Notes under the pieces: generated by a model | Seen by the model: the letters and a program-made list of their open reading frames with translations, nothing else | What the model was told of the DNA's origin: nothing | The model's database searches: none | From: JACQAP01 sp035275265 | GTDB lineage: Bacteria > Pseudomonadota > Gammaproteobacteria > Burkholderiales > JACQAP01 | NCBI GenBank assembly: GCA_035275265.1 | Contig: DATENC010000006.1 | Span: 310,001-374,000 of the forward strand | DNA: 64,000 nucleotides | Direction: 5' to 3' | Program-made: the position numbers and the translations under genes | Shown: piece by piece, positions 8,261 to 17,771 of the stretch | How positions within the stretch are numbered: the first letter of the stretch is position 1 | How the letters are laid out: every line of letters starts with the position of its first letter

Positions 8261-8286
8261 TTTTCTTTGCGGTTCTCGGTGTCGTC
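8261..8286. repeat. Heptad-like micro-repeat, copy 2
   Basis: Pyrimidine-biased string containing TTCTTTGCGGTTCTCGGTG in the spacer between the two GH57 genes. It resembles the copies listed at 4682, 49978 and 56058. It is weaker than those, so it may be a decayed copy. Confidence 0.4.
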
Positions 8287-8303
8287 TATGGCAAATATGC
8301 ACT

Positions 8304-10001
8304 TCAAGAAGCGCGGCGCATGGCGCCGCCGAGTTCGGCCTTGCCGCCGCCCTGGCTAAGCGGCACATCGAGTTCGGCCGGGGCCGGCAGTCTGAGGAGC
8401 CGGTAGAAATTGGCGAGTTTCTGGCGATACAGGCGGTCGAAAGCCAGCACGGACTCGCTGGGATTGTAATCACCGAACCACCAGAACCAGTCCGAAGCTT
8501 CGCAATCAGCGAGCTGGCGAGTCGCATCCGCAAGTTCCTGCACTGTTAGACGCCCGCTAACCGCCACCAGATCGAAGCTCTGCTTGGCGACACAGAGCAG
8601 GTCCCAGGCACGGTTTTTTTCCGGGGAGCCGATCCAGGTGGCGAGATTGCCGTAAACCCAACTTCCCGCGACCAGCGCGGGCATCGGTTCCGCGTGCCGC
8701 CGCTCGTCGAGAATCCGCGCAAAAGTAGTGGTCTCGATTCCGGGATGCGTTTCCAGTGCGCCGTACAACTCGTCGAGAAAGAAGTAGCCGTTGTAGGGGT
8801 AGTACTCCCAGGCGTTTTCGCCATCCAGAATCACGCTGACAACCGGGCGCTCGTATGCATCGCCATGCTCGATGATTCCTTTCAATTCGCCGACGAAATG
8901 CGCGGCCGCGTCCTTGCCATGCCACTTGCAGTATTCGAAACCGATCAGGTCAGACAGGCGGTCGTCGCGAAAGAAGCAGGTAACCGGTGCGTGAGTGCTG
9001 TTGTGCCGGTAAGGGCGGTACAAAAAATTGTGCCGCTCCGGGATCGGCGCGTTATTTTTGCGCAGGCTGTTCTCCAGCACGCCTTCGCCGCTGGCGATCC
9101 ATTCGCACCCGCCCTCCGCCAGAAGGTCCACGAAAACCTGCGATACGGCCCCTTCTGCCGGCCACATGCCACGCGGCGGTCGGCCAAAGCGGCGCGCGTG
9201 ACTTTCCCTGGCGGCGGCGATGTGCGCCGACGCGCGCGTGCGTCCGCCCGGGTAGTGAGAGCTCTGTGGCAGCGGTGCACCGGAGACGGTTTCACGCGCA
9301 GCCTCGAAGGAGATCAGCAGTGGTCCGATCGGGTGGAATGCGGGACTGGTGGTGAGTTCGATACGTCCTTGCGCGGCGAGCTTGGCATAGCGTGGCACCA
9401 ACGCGCTGGTTTCGCGGCCGATCATCTCGAGGAGTGCCATGCGGTCGGCGTGGGAGAAATTCTGCGCCTTCGCCAGCAATTGCGGAACGGTCTGATCACG
9501 CCGGCGCACGGTCTCGCCTACCCAGGCCAGGTGATACCAGGTGAGCAGATCTCCGAGATACTGCGCGGAAAGATAATCTTCTCCGCCGGCTCCGGGTTGC
9601 TGCGTAAGAGTATAGAAGTCCCACAACCGCTGATACGCCGGATACGGCTCGATCATCTTGTGATGGTTGGCCTTGAAGCAACAGCGCAGCACCAGGTCGC
9701 GTTCGGCGGCGTCGAGGCGGTACAGATCGGGATGGGCAAGCAGCCGCAGGAGCGGATCGTGAAACCGTCCGGCGGCGAACTGGCCGGCGTAATCTTCGAG
9801 TTGGTCGAGCAGCACCGGAGTGAAATTGACCACTGCGCGCACCTTCGGATGGTTCTCCAGGTGCGCGGCCATGTCGCTGTAATCCTTGATCGCGTGCAGA
9901 TACACCCACGGCTGGGCATATTCGCCGGTGGCGTGGTCGCGGAAATCCGGCTGGTGCATGTGCCACAGCAGGACCAAGTCCAGCTTTGAATTGCTGTTCA
10001 T
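8304..10001 (-). CDS. GH57 family alpha-amylase/glucan-active enzyme
   Basis: A 565-aa GH57 protein. The first conserved region is WHMHQPDF (residues 13-20), the nucleophile region is GMWPAEGAV, and the acid region is ILDGENAWEYY, a form typical of bacterial GH57 proteins found beside glycogen genes. There is no signal peptide, so it works on intracellular glucan. The stop of glgC is only 9 nt upstream of its ATG at 10001, so the two genes are surely cotranscribed. Exact activity (amylase, amylopullulanase or branching) is open. A 431-codon open frame on the other strand is a shadow. Confidence 0.87.
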   Translation of the reverse strand: MNSNSKLDLVLLWHMHQPDFRDHATGEYAQPWVYLHAIKDYSDMAAHLENHPKVRAVVNFTPVLLDQLEDYAGQFAAGRFHDPLLRLLAHPDLYRLDAAERDLVLRCCFKANHHKMIEPYPAYQRLWDFYTLTQQPGAGGEDYLSAQYLGDLLTWYHLAWVGETVRRRDQTVPQLLAKAQNFSHADRMALLEMIGRETSALVPRYAKLAAQGRIELTTSPAFHPIGPLLISFEAARETVSGAPLPQSSHYPGGRTRASAHIAAARESHARRFGRPPRGMWPAEGAVSQVFVDLLAEGGCEWIASGEGVLENSLRKNNAPIPERHNFLYRPYRHNSTHAPVTCFFRDDRLSDLIGFEYCKWHGKDAAAHFVGELKGIIEHGDAYERPVVSVILDGENAWEYYPYNGYFFLDELYGALETHPGIETTTFARILDERRHAEPMPALVAGSWVYGNLATWIGSPEKNRAWDLLCVAKQSFDLVAVSGRLTVQELADATRQLADCEASDWFWWFGDYNPSESVLAFDRLYRQKLANFYRLLRLPAPAELDVPLSQGGGKAELGGAMRRAS

Positions 10002-10010
10002 GTCCCGCCG

Positions 10011-11297
10011 TCAACGTTGGTGTAACACTTCCTGACCCAGCATGTCCGGCGTGATCAGGGTAATGCCCCGCGCGGAGACATGAAAGCGCTTGCGGTCTTC
10101 CGCCGGATCGAACCCGACTGCGAGCCCTTCGGGCAAGGTGCAGCGCTTTTCCACCACCACACGCTTCAGGCGAACGCTCCGGTGCACTTCGACGTCCGGA
10201 AGAATCACGGAGTCTTCGATGCTGCTGTAGCTGTGCACGCGTACGTTCGAAAACAGCAGCGAACGCGCGATCCTTGCACCGCTGATAATGCAGCCGCCGG
10301 AGACGACCGAATCCACCGCCATGCCGCGCCGCCCATCATCGTCGTCGAAGACGAACTTGGCCGGCGGCAATTGCTCCTGGTGCGTCCAGATCGGCCATTC
10401 GGTGTCGTACATGTTGAGATCCGGCGTGACTCGCGTTAAATCCATGTTCGCTTCCCAGTAAGCATCCACTGTGCCCACGTCCTTCCAGTACGCCGGCTTG
10501 CCTTCCATTCCGACACAACTGTCGCCGAAACGCTGAGCAAACACGCGATATCGCGGCACCAGGTGGGGAATGATGTCCCTGCCGAAGTCGTGGCTAGAGT
10601 CGGGTGTGTCAGTGTCGCGCGTGAGCTGTTCGTACAGAAATGGTGCATTAAATACGTAGATGCCCATGCTGGCGAGCGAAAGCGCCGGATTGCCGGGGAT
10701 AGACGGTGGTTGCGCCGGTTTTTCCTGAAACGCGGTCACGCGCCAGTCTTCGTTCACCGCCATCACGCCGAATGCCTTCGCTTCCTCGACTGGCACCTCC
10801 AGACAGGCCACCGTCATGTCGGCGTTCTTGGCCACGTGATGCGCGAGAAGCTTGCCGTAGTCCATCTTGTAGATGTGATCGCCGGCGAGAATCAGGATAT
10901 GGTCCGGTTCGTAGGAGCGCAGGATGTCGAGGTTCTGGAACACCGCGTCTGCCGTGCCCTGGTACCAGTTCTCCTCATGGGTACGCTGGGAGGCGGGCAG
11001 GATGTCTACGAACTCCTGGAAACGCCCGTCCAGAAAACTCCAGCCGCGCTGGATATGCCGGATCAGGCTGTGCGACTTGTACTGAGTGGCGATGCCGATG
11101 CGGCGGATCCCGGAGTTGACGCAGTTCGACAGCGGAAAATCGATGATGCGGAATTTTCCGCCGAAAGGCACTGCCGGTTTTGCCCTCCAGTCCGTGAGGT
11201 TCCTCAGCCGGCTGCCGCGTCCTCCCGCAAGTACCAGTCCGTAGGTGTTCTTGGTGATGAGGCTGACGAAACGGACGTTTGAGTCAGGATGGGACAC
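10011..11297 (-). CDS. glgC: Glucose-1-phosphate adenylyltransferase (ADP-glucose pyrophosphorylase)
   Basis: Makes ADP-glucose from ATP and glucose 1-phosphate, the committed step of bacterial glycogen synthesis. The nucleotide loop GLVLAGGRGSRL lies near residue 20, followed by FPLSNCVNSGIRRIG and the YQGTADAVFQN and GDHIYKMDY motifs. The C-terminus has the left-handed beta-helix repeats. I chose the GTG at 11297 because AGGAG is 6 nt upstream; the open frame begins six codons earlier without a better site. This gives 428 aa, normal for GlgC. It heads a leftward operon with two GH57 genes and is divergent from glgB. Confidence 0.97.
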   Translation of the reverse strand: MSHPDSNVRFVSLITKNTYGLVLAGGRGSRLRNLTDWRAKPAVPFGGKFRIIDFPLSNCVNSGIRRIGIATQYKSHSLIRHIQRGWSFLDGRFQEFVDILPASQRTHEENWYQGTADAVFQNLDILRSYEPDHILILAGDHIYKMDYGKLLAHHVAKNADMTVACLEVPVEEAKAFGVMAVNEDWRVTAFQEKPAQPPSIPGNPALSLASMGIYVFNAPFLYEQLTRDTDTPDSSHDFGRDIIPHLVPRYRVFAQRFGDSCVGMEGKPAYWKDVGTVDAYWEANMDLTRVTPDLNMYDTEWPIWTHQEQLPPAKFVFDDDDGRRGMAVDSVVSGGCIISGARIARSLLFSNVRVHSYSSIEDSVILPDVEVHRSVRLKRVVVEKRCTLPEGLAVGFDPAEDRKRFHVSARGITLITPDMLGQEVLHQR

Positions 11298-11413
11298 ACA
11301 TGGCTCCTGGTGCACACGTAGAAGGATCGGAAGCGTCGGCCGCGCGGACGTCTCCGCTTGTCATAAACCTTTGAGCAGTATCAAAAATGCAGAGGAGCGG
11401 CAAACTGCCCCCT

Positions 11414-11419
11414 TATAAT
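11414..11419 (+). promoter_or_regulatory. Candidate -10 box for glgB-glgA
   Basis: TATAAT lies 73 nt before the chosen glgB ATG, in the 189-bp divergent glgC/glgB spacer. No good -35 hexamer is found at the proper distance, which leaves room for an activator. Start of transcription would fall near 11426. Confidence 0.5.
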
Positions 11420-11486
11420 AGGTGCAGCCTCGCCCGCAGTCACGGATTCCGTGCATTGTCCGAGCGAAATTGTCCCGCCATTGCCC

Positions 11487-13673
11487 ATGAAAGCAACTGT
11501 TTCCGCCACCGCCGAAGCGGACCTCGACGCCCTGGTCGGCGCGCGTCATCACGATCCGTTCGGTGTGCTTGGTCTGCATCGCGACGGAAAGGGCTGGGTG
11601 CTGCGCGTGTTGCGGCCTTACGCCTCCGAGGTTGCCGTGAGCACCCCAACCGGGTTCGTGAAGATGGAAAGAGTGCACCCCGACGGCGTGTTCGCCTGGC
11701 GCGGGACCAAGGCGCCGCCTCAGCCGGCGCGCTTGCAGGTAAACGAGTCGGGGCAAAGCATCGAATACGTCGACCCTTATGGTTTTCGCCCTACCATCAG
11801 CGCGGACGAACTGTATCTGTTCAATGAAGGCAGACTCGAGCAGGCGTATCGCATGCTCGGCAGCCGCACCGAGCTACGCGAAGGTGTGTCCGGCGTGCGT
11901 TTCGCGTGCTGGGCCCCGAATGCGGAAAGGGTCAGCGTCGTGGGCGACTTCAACCGCTGGGACGGGCGGGCGCTCCCGATGGCCACGCACGGCGTGAGCG
12001 GCGTCTGGGAACTGTTCGTCCCAGGGTTGGGCGAGGGCACGCTCTACAAATACGAGATTCGTAACCGCAACACCGGCGAAATTCTGGTCAAGACCGATCC
12101 CTACGCACATGCCTATGAGCTGCGCCCCGTAACCGCCGCACGCGTCAATGCGGATCAAGCCTACGCCTGGCGAGACGAAGGCTGGATGAAAGCGCGCGCC
12201 GGCAACGATTGGCTGCACGCGTCGATCAACGCTTACGAAGTGCATCTGGGTTCATGGCGGCGTCACCCCGACGGGCGCTTCTACAGCTACCGCGAGCTTG
12301 CCGAAAGCCTGGTTCCTTATGTGAAGGAAATGGGCTTCACCCATATCGAGCTGTTGCCGGTCTCCGAACATCCGCTGGACGAATCCTGGGGTTACCAGAC
12401 CACCGGTTATTTCGCGGCGACCAGCCGATTCGGCTCGCCAGAGGATTTCAAGTTCTTTGTGGACGTCTGCCACCAGGCCGGCATCGGAGTAATCCTCGAC
12501 TGGGTGCCGGCGCATTTTCCGACCGATGCATTTGCGCTGGCGCGTTTCGACGGCACAGCGCTTTACGAGCACGAGGATCCGCGCCTCGGTTTTCACCAGG
12601 ACTGGGGGACGCATATCTTCAATTACGGCCGCAACGAGGTGAAAAGTTTCCTGCTCTCGAGCGCGCACTATTGGCTCGGCGAGTGCCACGTGGACGGCTT
12701 GCGGGTAGACGCGGTGGCTTCGATGCTCTATCTCGATTACTCGCGCAAGGCCGGTGAGTGGATCCCGAACAAGTTCGGCGGCCGTGAGAACCTGGAAGCG
12801 ATCGATTTTCTGCGCCAGTTGAACGTCATGGTCCATCGCGACTTCCCGGGCGCACTCACTTTCGCAGAGGAATCCACGGCATGGCCGATGGTGTCGCGGC
12901 CGACCTATATCGGCGGCCTGGGGTTCTCGATGAAATGGAACATGGGATGGATGAACGACACGCTTGCCTATATGCGCCAGGACCCGGTACACCGGCGTTA
13001 TCACCACAACCAGCTCACGTTCGGCCAGCTATACGCCTACACCGAGAATTTCATGCTGCCGTTTTCGCACGACGAGGTGGTTCACGGCAAGGGTTCGCTG
13101 CTGGGCAAGATGCCCGGGGACGCCTGGCAGAAATTCGCCAACGTGCGCCTTTTGCTCAGCTACCAGTTTGCTTCGCCAGGCAAGAAGATCAATTTCATGG
13201 GCAACGAACTGGCCCAGGGCCGGGAATGGCGCACCGATTGGGAACTCGACTGGGGATTGCTCGGCATCGATTGGCACCGGGGCGTACAGACCATGCTGCG
13301 CGACCTGTCGCGGCTTTACCGCGAACAGCGTGCGCTACACGACCAGGACTTCGAATCCGCCGGTTTTAGCTGGATCGACTGTCACGACGCCGACCAGTCC
13401 ATCCTTGCATTCGAGCGCTGGGCGCGCGATGGTTCGGTGGCTGTAGTGGCGCTGAATTTCACGCCCGTGCCCCGCCATGGCTACCGCATTGGCCTGCCCA
13501 AGGCCGGCGTCTGGCACGAGGCATTCAACAGCGACTCGGCGTTCTACGCTGGTGCCAATGTCGGCAATTCGGGTGCCATCGATACCCAGCCGCTGGCGTG
13601 GATGGACCGCAGCCAGTCCGCCGAAATCACGCTGCCCCCGCTCGCCGCGCTCATCCTTCTGCATCAAGGTTGA
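11487..13673 (+). CDS. glgB: 1,4-alpha-glucan branching enzyme
   Basis: Cuts alpha-1,4-glucan chains and rejoins them as alpha-1,6 branches. With ATG at 11487 the protein is 728 aa, the normal GlgB length; a GTG at 11451 in the same frame is an alternative. Order: N-terminal GlgB-specific domain (HHDPFGVLGLH), CBM48 (VSVVGDFNRWDG), GH13 barrel with the nucleophile in HVDGLRVDAV (Asp near residue 408) and the acid in TFAEES (Glu near 461), then the C-terminal beta domain (VAVVALNFTPVPRHGYRIG). It is followed by glgA 18 nt later. Confidence 0.97.
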   Translation: MKATVSATAEADLDALVGARHHDPFGVLGLHRDGKGWVLRVLRPYASEVAVSTPTGFVKMERVHPDGVFAWRGTKAPPQPARLQVNESGQSIEYVDPYGFRPTISADELYLFNEGRLEQAYRMLGSRTELREGVSGVRFACWAPNAERVSVVGDFNRWDGRALPMATHGVSGVWELFVPGLGEGTLYKYEIRNRNTGEILVKTDPYAHAYELRPVTAARVNADQAYAWRDEGWMKARAGNDWLHASINAYEVHLGSWRRHPDGRFYSYRELAESLVPYVKEMGFTHIELLPVSEHPLDESWGYQTTGYFAATSRFGSPEDFKFFVDVCHQAGIGVILDWVPAHFPTDAFALARFDGTALYEHEDPRLGFHQDWGTHIFNYGRNEVKSFLLSSAHYWLGECHVDGLRVDAVASMLYLDYSRKAGEWIPNKFGGRENLEAIDFLRQLNVMVHRDFPGALTFAEESTAWPMVSRPTYIGGLGFSMKWNMGWMNDTLAYMRQDPVHRRYHHNQLTFGQLYAYTENFMLPFSHDEVVHGKGSLLGKMPGDAWQKFANVRLLLSYQFASPGKKINFMGNELAQGREWRTDWELDWGLLGIDWHRGVQTMLRDLSRLYREQRALHDQDFESAGFSWIDCHDADQSILAFERWARDGSVAVVALNFTPVPRHGYRIGLPKAGVWHEAFNSDSAFYAGANVGNSGAIDTQPLAWMDRSQSAEITLPPLAALILLHQG

Positions 13674-13691
13674 TGTGCGTGAGTGCCGCCG

Positions 13692-15149
13692 ATGCCTGAC
13701 GGGAAACTCAAAGTCCTGTTTGCCACTTCCGAAGTCGCACCGCTGATCAAGACCGGCGGGCTTGCTGACGTGAGCGCCGCACTGCCGGCAACTTTGATGG
13801 GACTGGGCGTAGATATCCGTGTGTTGGTGCCGGGGTATCCGCAAGTGATGGACGCGCTCAAGACCAAAGGCAGGGCGGCCTTGCTGCCCGCGTTGCCGGG
13901 AATGCCGCCGGCGCAATTGATCGCTTCCAAGCTGCCTTCGGGGGTGCCGCTGCTGGTGATCGAAAGCGCGATTTACCAGCGAAGCGGCGGGCCCTACCAG
14001 GATGCGGCCGGCAACGACTGGCTCGACAACGACTTGCGTTTCGGGCTGCTTTCGTACGTCGGCGCGCTGCTGTCCACGCCGGATTCGCCGTTTCCATGGA
14101 AGCCGGACATCGTTCATAGCAACGACTGGCAAACCGGGCTCATTCCCGTGTACCTGCATTACCTGACGGGTGCGCGGGCGAAAGCGGTGATTACCATCCA
14201 CAATTTAGCGTTTCAGGGAATATTTCCCGCGGAAACCACCGCCCGGCTTGGGCTGCCGCCGCAAGCATTCTCTGTGAACGGTGTCGAATACTACAGCAAG
14301 ACCTCGTTTCTCAAAGGCGGCCTGCAATTCGCCGATCGTATTACAACGGTCAGTCCAAGCTACGCGGAAGAAATTCAGCGCGAACCGCTGGGGATGGGAC
14401 TGCAGGGATTGCTGTCGCAAAGAAAGCACGTGCTCGACGGAATTCTCAACGGCATTGACACCGACGCGTGGGACCCGGAGTCCGACCCCTATATCGACCG
14501 CTATTACAACGCTTCCAGGCTCGCCGCCAAACAGGACAACAAGCGCGCGTTGCAGATTCGCATGGGTTTACGCGACGAACCCGAAATACCGCTGTTCGGT
14601 GCGGTGAGCAGGCTCACCCAACAGAAAGGCCACGATGTACTCGCCGACATCGCCATCGATTTGCTCAGCCTGCCGGCACAAATAGTGGTGCTGGGCTCCG
14701 GAGACCCGCAGTTGCAGCGGCGTTTTCAGGAACTGGCCCAGTTGCATCCGGGCAAGGTTGCGGTACAGATCGGCTTCGACGAGAGTTTGTCACACCAGAT
14801 CGAGGCCGGAGCGGACTGCTTCGTGATGCCTTCGCGCTTCGAGCCCTGCGGCCTGAACCAGATGTACAGCCAGCGTTATGGCACCCCGCCGGTGGTGCAC
14901 GCGACAGGGGGTCTGCGCGATTCGGTGGTGGATTCAACGCCGGAGACCTTGAAGACGCGTACGGCGACCGGCTTCATATTCGCTCCGGTGAACCGCGACA
15001 CATTGCTGGAAGCCTGCCGGCGCGCGGTGGCGGCGTACCACGACAAGAGGGTCTGGCGGCAATTGCAGAAGAGCGGCATGAGCCGCGATTTCAGCTGGGA
15101 GGCCCGGGCGCAACAGTATCTGGACCTCTATCACGGACTGCTGGAGTAA
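13692..15149 (+). CDS. glgA: Glycogen synthase (ADP-glucose type)
   Basis: GT5 glycosyltransferase that extends the glucan chain from ADP-glucose. The KTGGLADV motif (Lys20) binds ADP-glucose, and the C-terminal Rossmann domain carries VMPSRFEPCGLNQMYSQRYG. Length 485 aa from ATG 13692, or 488 from the GTG at 13683; neither has a strong ribosome site, so coupling to glgB is likely. The lar genes start 75 bp downstream on the same strand, with no terminator between. Confidence 0.96.
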   Translation: MPDGKLKVLFATSEVAPLIKTGGLADVSAALPATLMGLGVDIRVLVPGYPQVMDALKTKGRAALLPALPGMPPAQLIASKLPSGVPLLVIESAIYQRSGGPYQDAAGNDWLDNDLRFGLLSYVGALLSTPDSPFPWKPDIVHSNDWQTGLIPVYLHYLTGARAKAVITIHNLAFQGIFPAETTARLGLPPQAFSVNGVEYYSKTSFLKGGLQFADRITTVSPSYAEEIQREPLGMGLQGLLSQRKHVLDGILNGIDTDAWDPESDPYIDRYYNASRLAAKQDNKRALQIRMGLRDEPEIPLFGAVSRLTQQKGHDVLADIAIDLLSLPAQIVVLGSGDPQLQRRFQELAQLHPGKVAVQIGFDESLSHQIEAGADCFVMPSRFEPCGLNQMYSQRYGTPPVVHATGGLRDSVVDSTPETLKTRTATGFIFAPVNRDTLLEACRRAVAAYHDKRVWRQLQKSGMSRDFSWEARAQQYLDLYHGLLE

Positions 15150-15224
15150 AATGCCGGTTCCCTGCCCGCCGTGTTCGCTCACGTTTGCGGCGCAACAACA
15201 CCAACCGACGGAGGATCGTTAGCC

Positions 15225-16550
15225 ATGATCGGAGATCGCATCGAAGTCAACATAGCCGGTGGGCTCGATATCGCGCTGCCACGGATGGTGCACGTGCGGC
15301 AGAAGTTCCAAACAAGGAAACTCGACAGCGTCACCAAGACGGTGGTTGAGCAATTCAAGCGGCCGGAAGTGCGCGGCAAAGTGAAGTCCGGAATGACCAT
15401 TGCGGTCGGCTGTGGTTCGCGAGGCATCAACAACATCGCCGAGTGCGCGAAAGCGGTCGTCGCCGAACTCAAGGCGCTGGGTGCGAAGCCGTTCATTTTC
15501 CCGGCGATGGGCAGCCACGGCGGCGCCACCGCCGAAGGCCAGCGCGAGGTGCTGGAGAGCTACGGCATCATCGAAAGTTATGTCGGCTGCCCGATCCGCG
15601 CAACCATGGACGTGGTCGAACTGGGTAAACTCGAAGACGGCATGCCTGTGTACATGGACAAGTTCGCCGCCGAAGCCGATGCGGTGGTGATAATTCCGCG
15701 CGTCAAGCCGCACACCAATTTCCGCTCCCCGATCGAATCCGGCATCGTCAAGATGCTGGCCATCGGCATGGGCAAGATCATCGGTGCGACCACGCTGCAC
15801 ACTTACGGCATGGACATGTTCGGGGAACTGTTGCCGAAGACCGCCCGGCTGATCATGGCTAAAAAGAATTTCCTGTTCGGTGTGGCGATGGTGGAGAACG
15901 CCGCCGACGAAACCGCAGTCATCGAGATTGTGCCATCTGAACATGTGTGGGATCGCGAACCGGTGCTGCTGACCAAGGCCAAGGAGTTGATGCCGCGCCT
16001 GCAATTCGACGAGATCGATGTACTGGTGGTGGAACGTATCGGCAAGAATATTTCCGGTTCGGGAATGGACCCGAACATCACCGGGCGCAACTGCCGCTTC
16101 ATCGAGTGGAATATGAAACCGCTGGTGAAGAAGATCGCGGTGCTCGGGCTTACCCCCGAGACCCATGGCAATGCCACCGGACTGGGTGCCGCCGATGTGA
16201 TCACCATGCGCCTTTACAAGGAAATCGACATCGCCAAGACCTACGCCAACATCATCGCTTCGACGTACCTCGACGGGGCCGCCATCCCGATGATCATGAA
16301 CACCGACGAGGAAGCCATCCGCCTCGCGGTGAAGACGGTGGTACGCATGAAGCCGCAGGACACGCGTATCGTGCGTATCCCCAACACGCTCGAGATCATG
16401 GATATCCACGTCTCCGAGCCACTGCTACCGGTCATCAAGGCCAATCCGTCTCTGTTCGAGATCGTCGGCCAGCCCGAGGCGATGAAGTTCGATGCCAAGG
16501 GCACGCTGTATCCGATGCTCGCCAAACACCGGGAGCACGCGACTGCCTGA
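15225..16550 (+). CDS. larA: LarA-type nickel-pincer-nucleotide-dependent racemase/epimerase
   Basis: A 441-aa member of the LarA (DUF2088) family, which interconverts stereoisomers of 2-hydroxy acids using a nickel-pincer nucleotide. Key positions of the Lactobacillus enzyme have counterparts: Arg66 (CGSRG), His98 (GSHGG), His163 (KPHTNF), Lys176 (ESGIVK, cofactor-linking Lys) and His192 (LHTYG). The spacing between His163 and Lys176 is three residues longer than in L. plantarum LarA, so it belongs to a different branch and its substrate need not be lactate. GGAGG lies 10 nt before the ATG. It is followed by larC, larE and larB. Confidence 0.85.
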   Translation: MIGDRIEVNIAGGLDIALPRMVHVRQKFQTRKLDSVTKTVVEQFKRPEVRGKVKSGMTIAVGCGSRGINNIAECAKAVVAELKALGAKPFIFPAMGSHGGATAEGQREVLESYGIIESYVGCPIRATMDVVELGKLEDGMPVYMDKFAAEADAVVIIPRVKPHTNFRSPIESGIVKMLAIGMGKIIGATTLHTYGMDMFGELLPKTARLIMAKKNFLFGVAMVENAADETAVIEIVPSEHVWDREPVLLTKAKELMPRLQFDEIDVLVVERIGKNISGSGMDPNITGRNCRFIEWNMKPLVKKIAVLGLTPETHGNATGLGAADVITMRLYKEIDIAKTYANIIASTYLDGAAIPMIMNTDEEAIRLAVKTVVRMKPQDTRIVRIPNTLEIMDIHVSEPLLPVIKANPSLFEIVGQPEAMKFDAKGTLYPMLAKHREHATA

Positions 16551-16562
16551 GGCCGTCGGTAC

Positions 16563-17771
16563 ATGCATATTCATCTAGACGCAGTTGGCGGCGTCGCGGG
16601 CGACATGTTCATCGCCGCCATGCTCGACGCGTTTCCCAATCTGCGCGACGGCATGGTCTCGGCGATTCGTGCCGCGGGCCTGCCCGCCGAAGTGCACGTC
16701 GGTGTCGCCGAACATCGCGACCACGCGCTTACCGGCCTGCGTTTCCGAGTCACGGAGCCGCGCGAGGCCGGGGCGCTGGTCGGCGCGCACCATCACCCGC
16801 ACACGCCGTTCGCCGAAATCCGCGCGCACTTGCAGGCATCCGCGCTCATGCCCGCTGTGAAGGAGCACGCAGTCGGCATCTTCACTGTGCTCGCTGAGGC
16901 CGAAGCCGGGGTGCACGGCAAGACCGTGGATACGGTGAGCTTCCACGAGGTCGGTGAATGGGACTCGATCGCCGACATCGTTGGGGCCGCGTTCATCGTC
17001 GAGGCGCTTGCGCCTACCACATGGTCGGTGAGCGCGCTTCCGTTGGGGAACGGCCGGGTCAGGACCGCACACGGGGCCTTGCCGGTTCCCACGCCTGCCG
17101 CTGTGCGGTTGCTCGAAGGGTTCGAATTTGTAGACGACGGACTCGAGGGAGAGCGCGTCACCCCGACCGGTGCCGCAATCCTCAGGTATCTTGCTTGCAC
17201 ACAGGCCGGCGATCGGAAGCCGCGCAAGCTGCTGCGCACCGGCATCGGTTTCGGCACCCGCACCTTTCCGGGACTCAGCAACGTGCTGCGCGTCCTGGCC
17301 TTCGACGCGGCGCACGCCGGATCGAGTGGCGACGAAGTCGCCCAGATCCTATTCGAAGTCGATGACCAGACGCCAGAGGATCTGGCGATCGCTATCGACA
17401 AGCTGCGCGCACAGCCATCCGTGCTGGACGTGCTGCAAACCCCCGCTTTCGGCAAGAAAGGAAGGATGACCATGCATATCCAGGTGCTCGCCAGTCCGGC
17501 GGACCTGGAAAATGTTTTCGACGCGTGCTTCAACGAAACCACCACCATCGGCTTGCGTTACCAGGTTCTGCAACGACGTAAGTTATCTCGGACCGGTACG
17601 ACGGTGGAAACTGGCGGAAAGCAGGTACGCGTGAAAGTCACCGAAAGGCCGGGGAAAACCACCGCCAAGGCGGAGGCCGACGATCTGCTCAACGTGATCG
17701 GCGGTCGCGCCGAGCGCGAACAGTTGAGGCGGGGTGCCGAGCAGGTGGTGCTGAGAAAGGAACGCAAGTGA
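16563..17771 (+). CDS. larC: Nickel-pincer nucleotide cyclometallase LarC
   Basis: LarC inserts nickel into the pincer nucleotide in a CTP-dependent reaction. The N-terminal signature HLDAVGGVAGDMFIAAMLDA is complete, and the GNGRVRTAHGALPVPTPA and EGERVTPTGAAILRYL motifs follow. It is one continuous 402-aa frame, while L. plantarum splits the gene by a programmed frameshift. A His-rich stretch (GAHHHPHTPF, residues 78-87) may hold nickel. It starts 12 nt after larA and its stop overlaps the larE start by 4 nt. Confidence 0.95.
   Translation: MHIHLDAVGGVAGDMFIAAMLDAFPNLRDGMVSAIRAAGLPAEVHVGVAEHRDHALTGLRFRVTEPREAGALVGAHHHPHTPFAEIRAHLQASALMPAVKEHAVGIFTVLAEAEAGVHGKTVDTVSFHEVGEWDSIADIVGAAFIVEALAPTTWSVSALPLGNGRVRTAHGALPVPTPAAVRLLEGFEFVDDGLEGERVTPTGAAILRYLACTQAGDRKPRKLLRTGIGFGTRTFPGLSNVLRVLAFDAAHAGSSGDEVAQILFEVDDQTPEDLAIAIDKLRAQPSVLDVLQTPAFGKKGRMTMHIQVLASPADLENVFDACFNETTTIGLRYQVLQRRKLSRTGTTVETGGKQVRVKVTERPGKTTAKAEADDLLNVIGGRAEREQLRRGAEQVVLRKERK

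Noticed and set aside
8694..9989. 431-codon plus-strand frame opposite the GH57 gene
   Set aside because: Shadow frame; the minus-strand product has all GH57 motifs.
15219..16409. 396-codon minus-strand frame opposite larA
   Set aside because: His/Asp-rich shadow of the larA coding strand, with no ribosome site and no family motif.
16563..17771. Programmed frameshift in larC, as in Lactobacillus
   Set aside because: The gene is a single open frame; no slippery site is needed.
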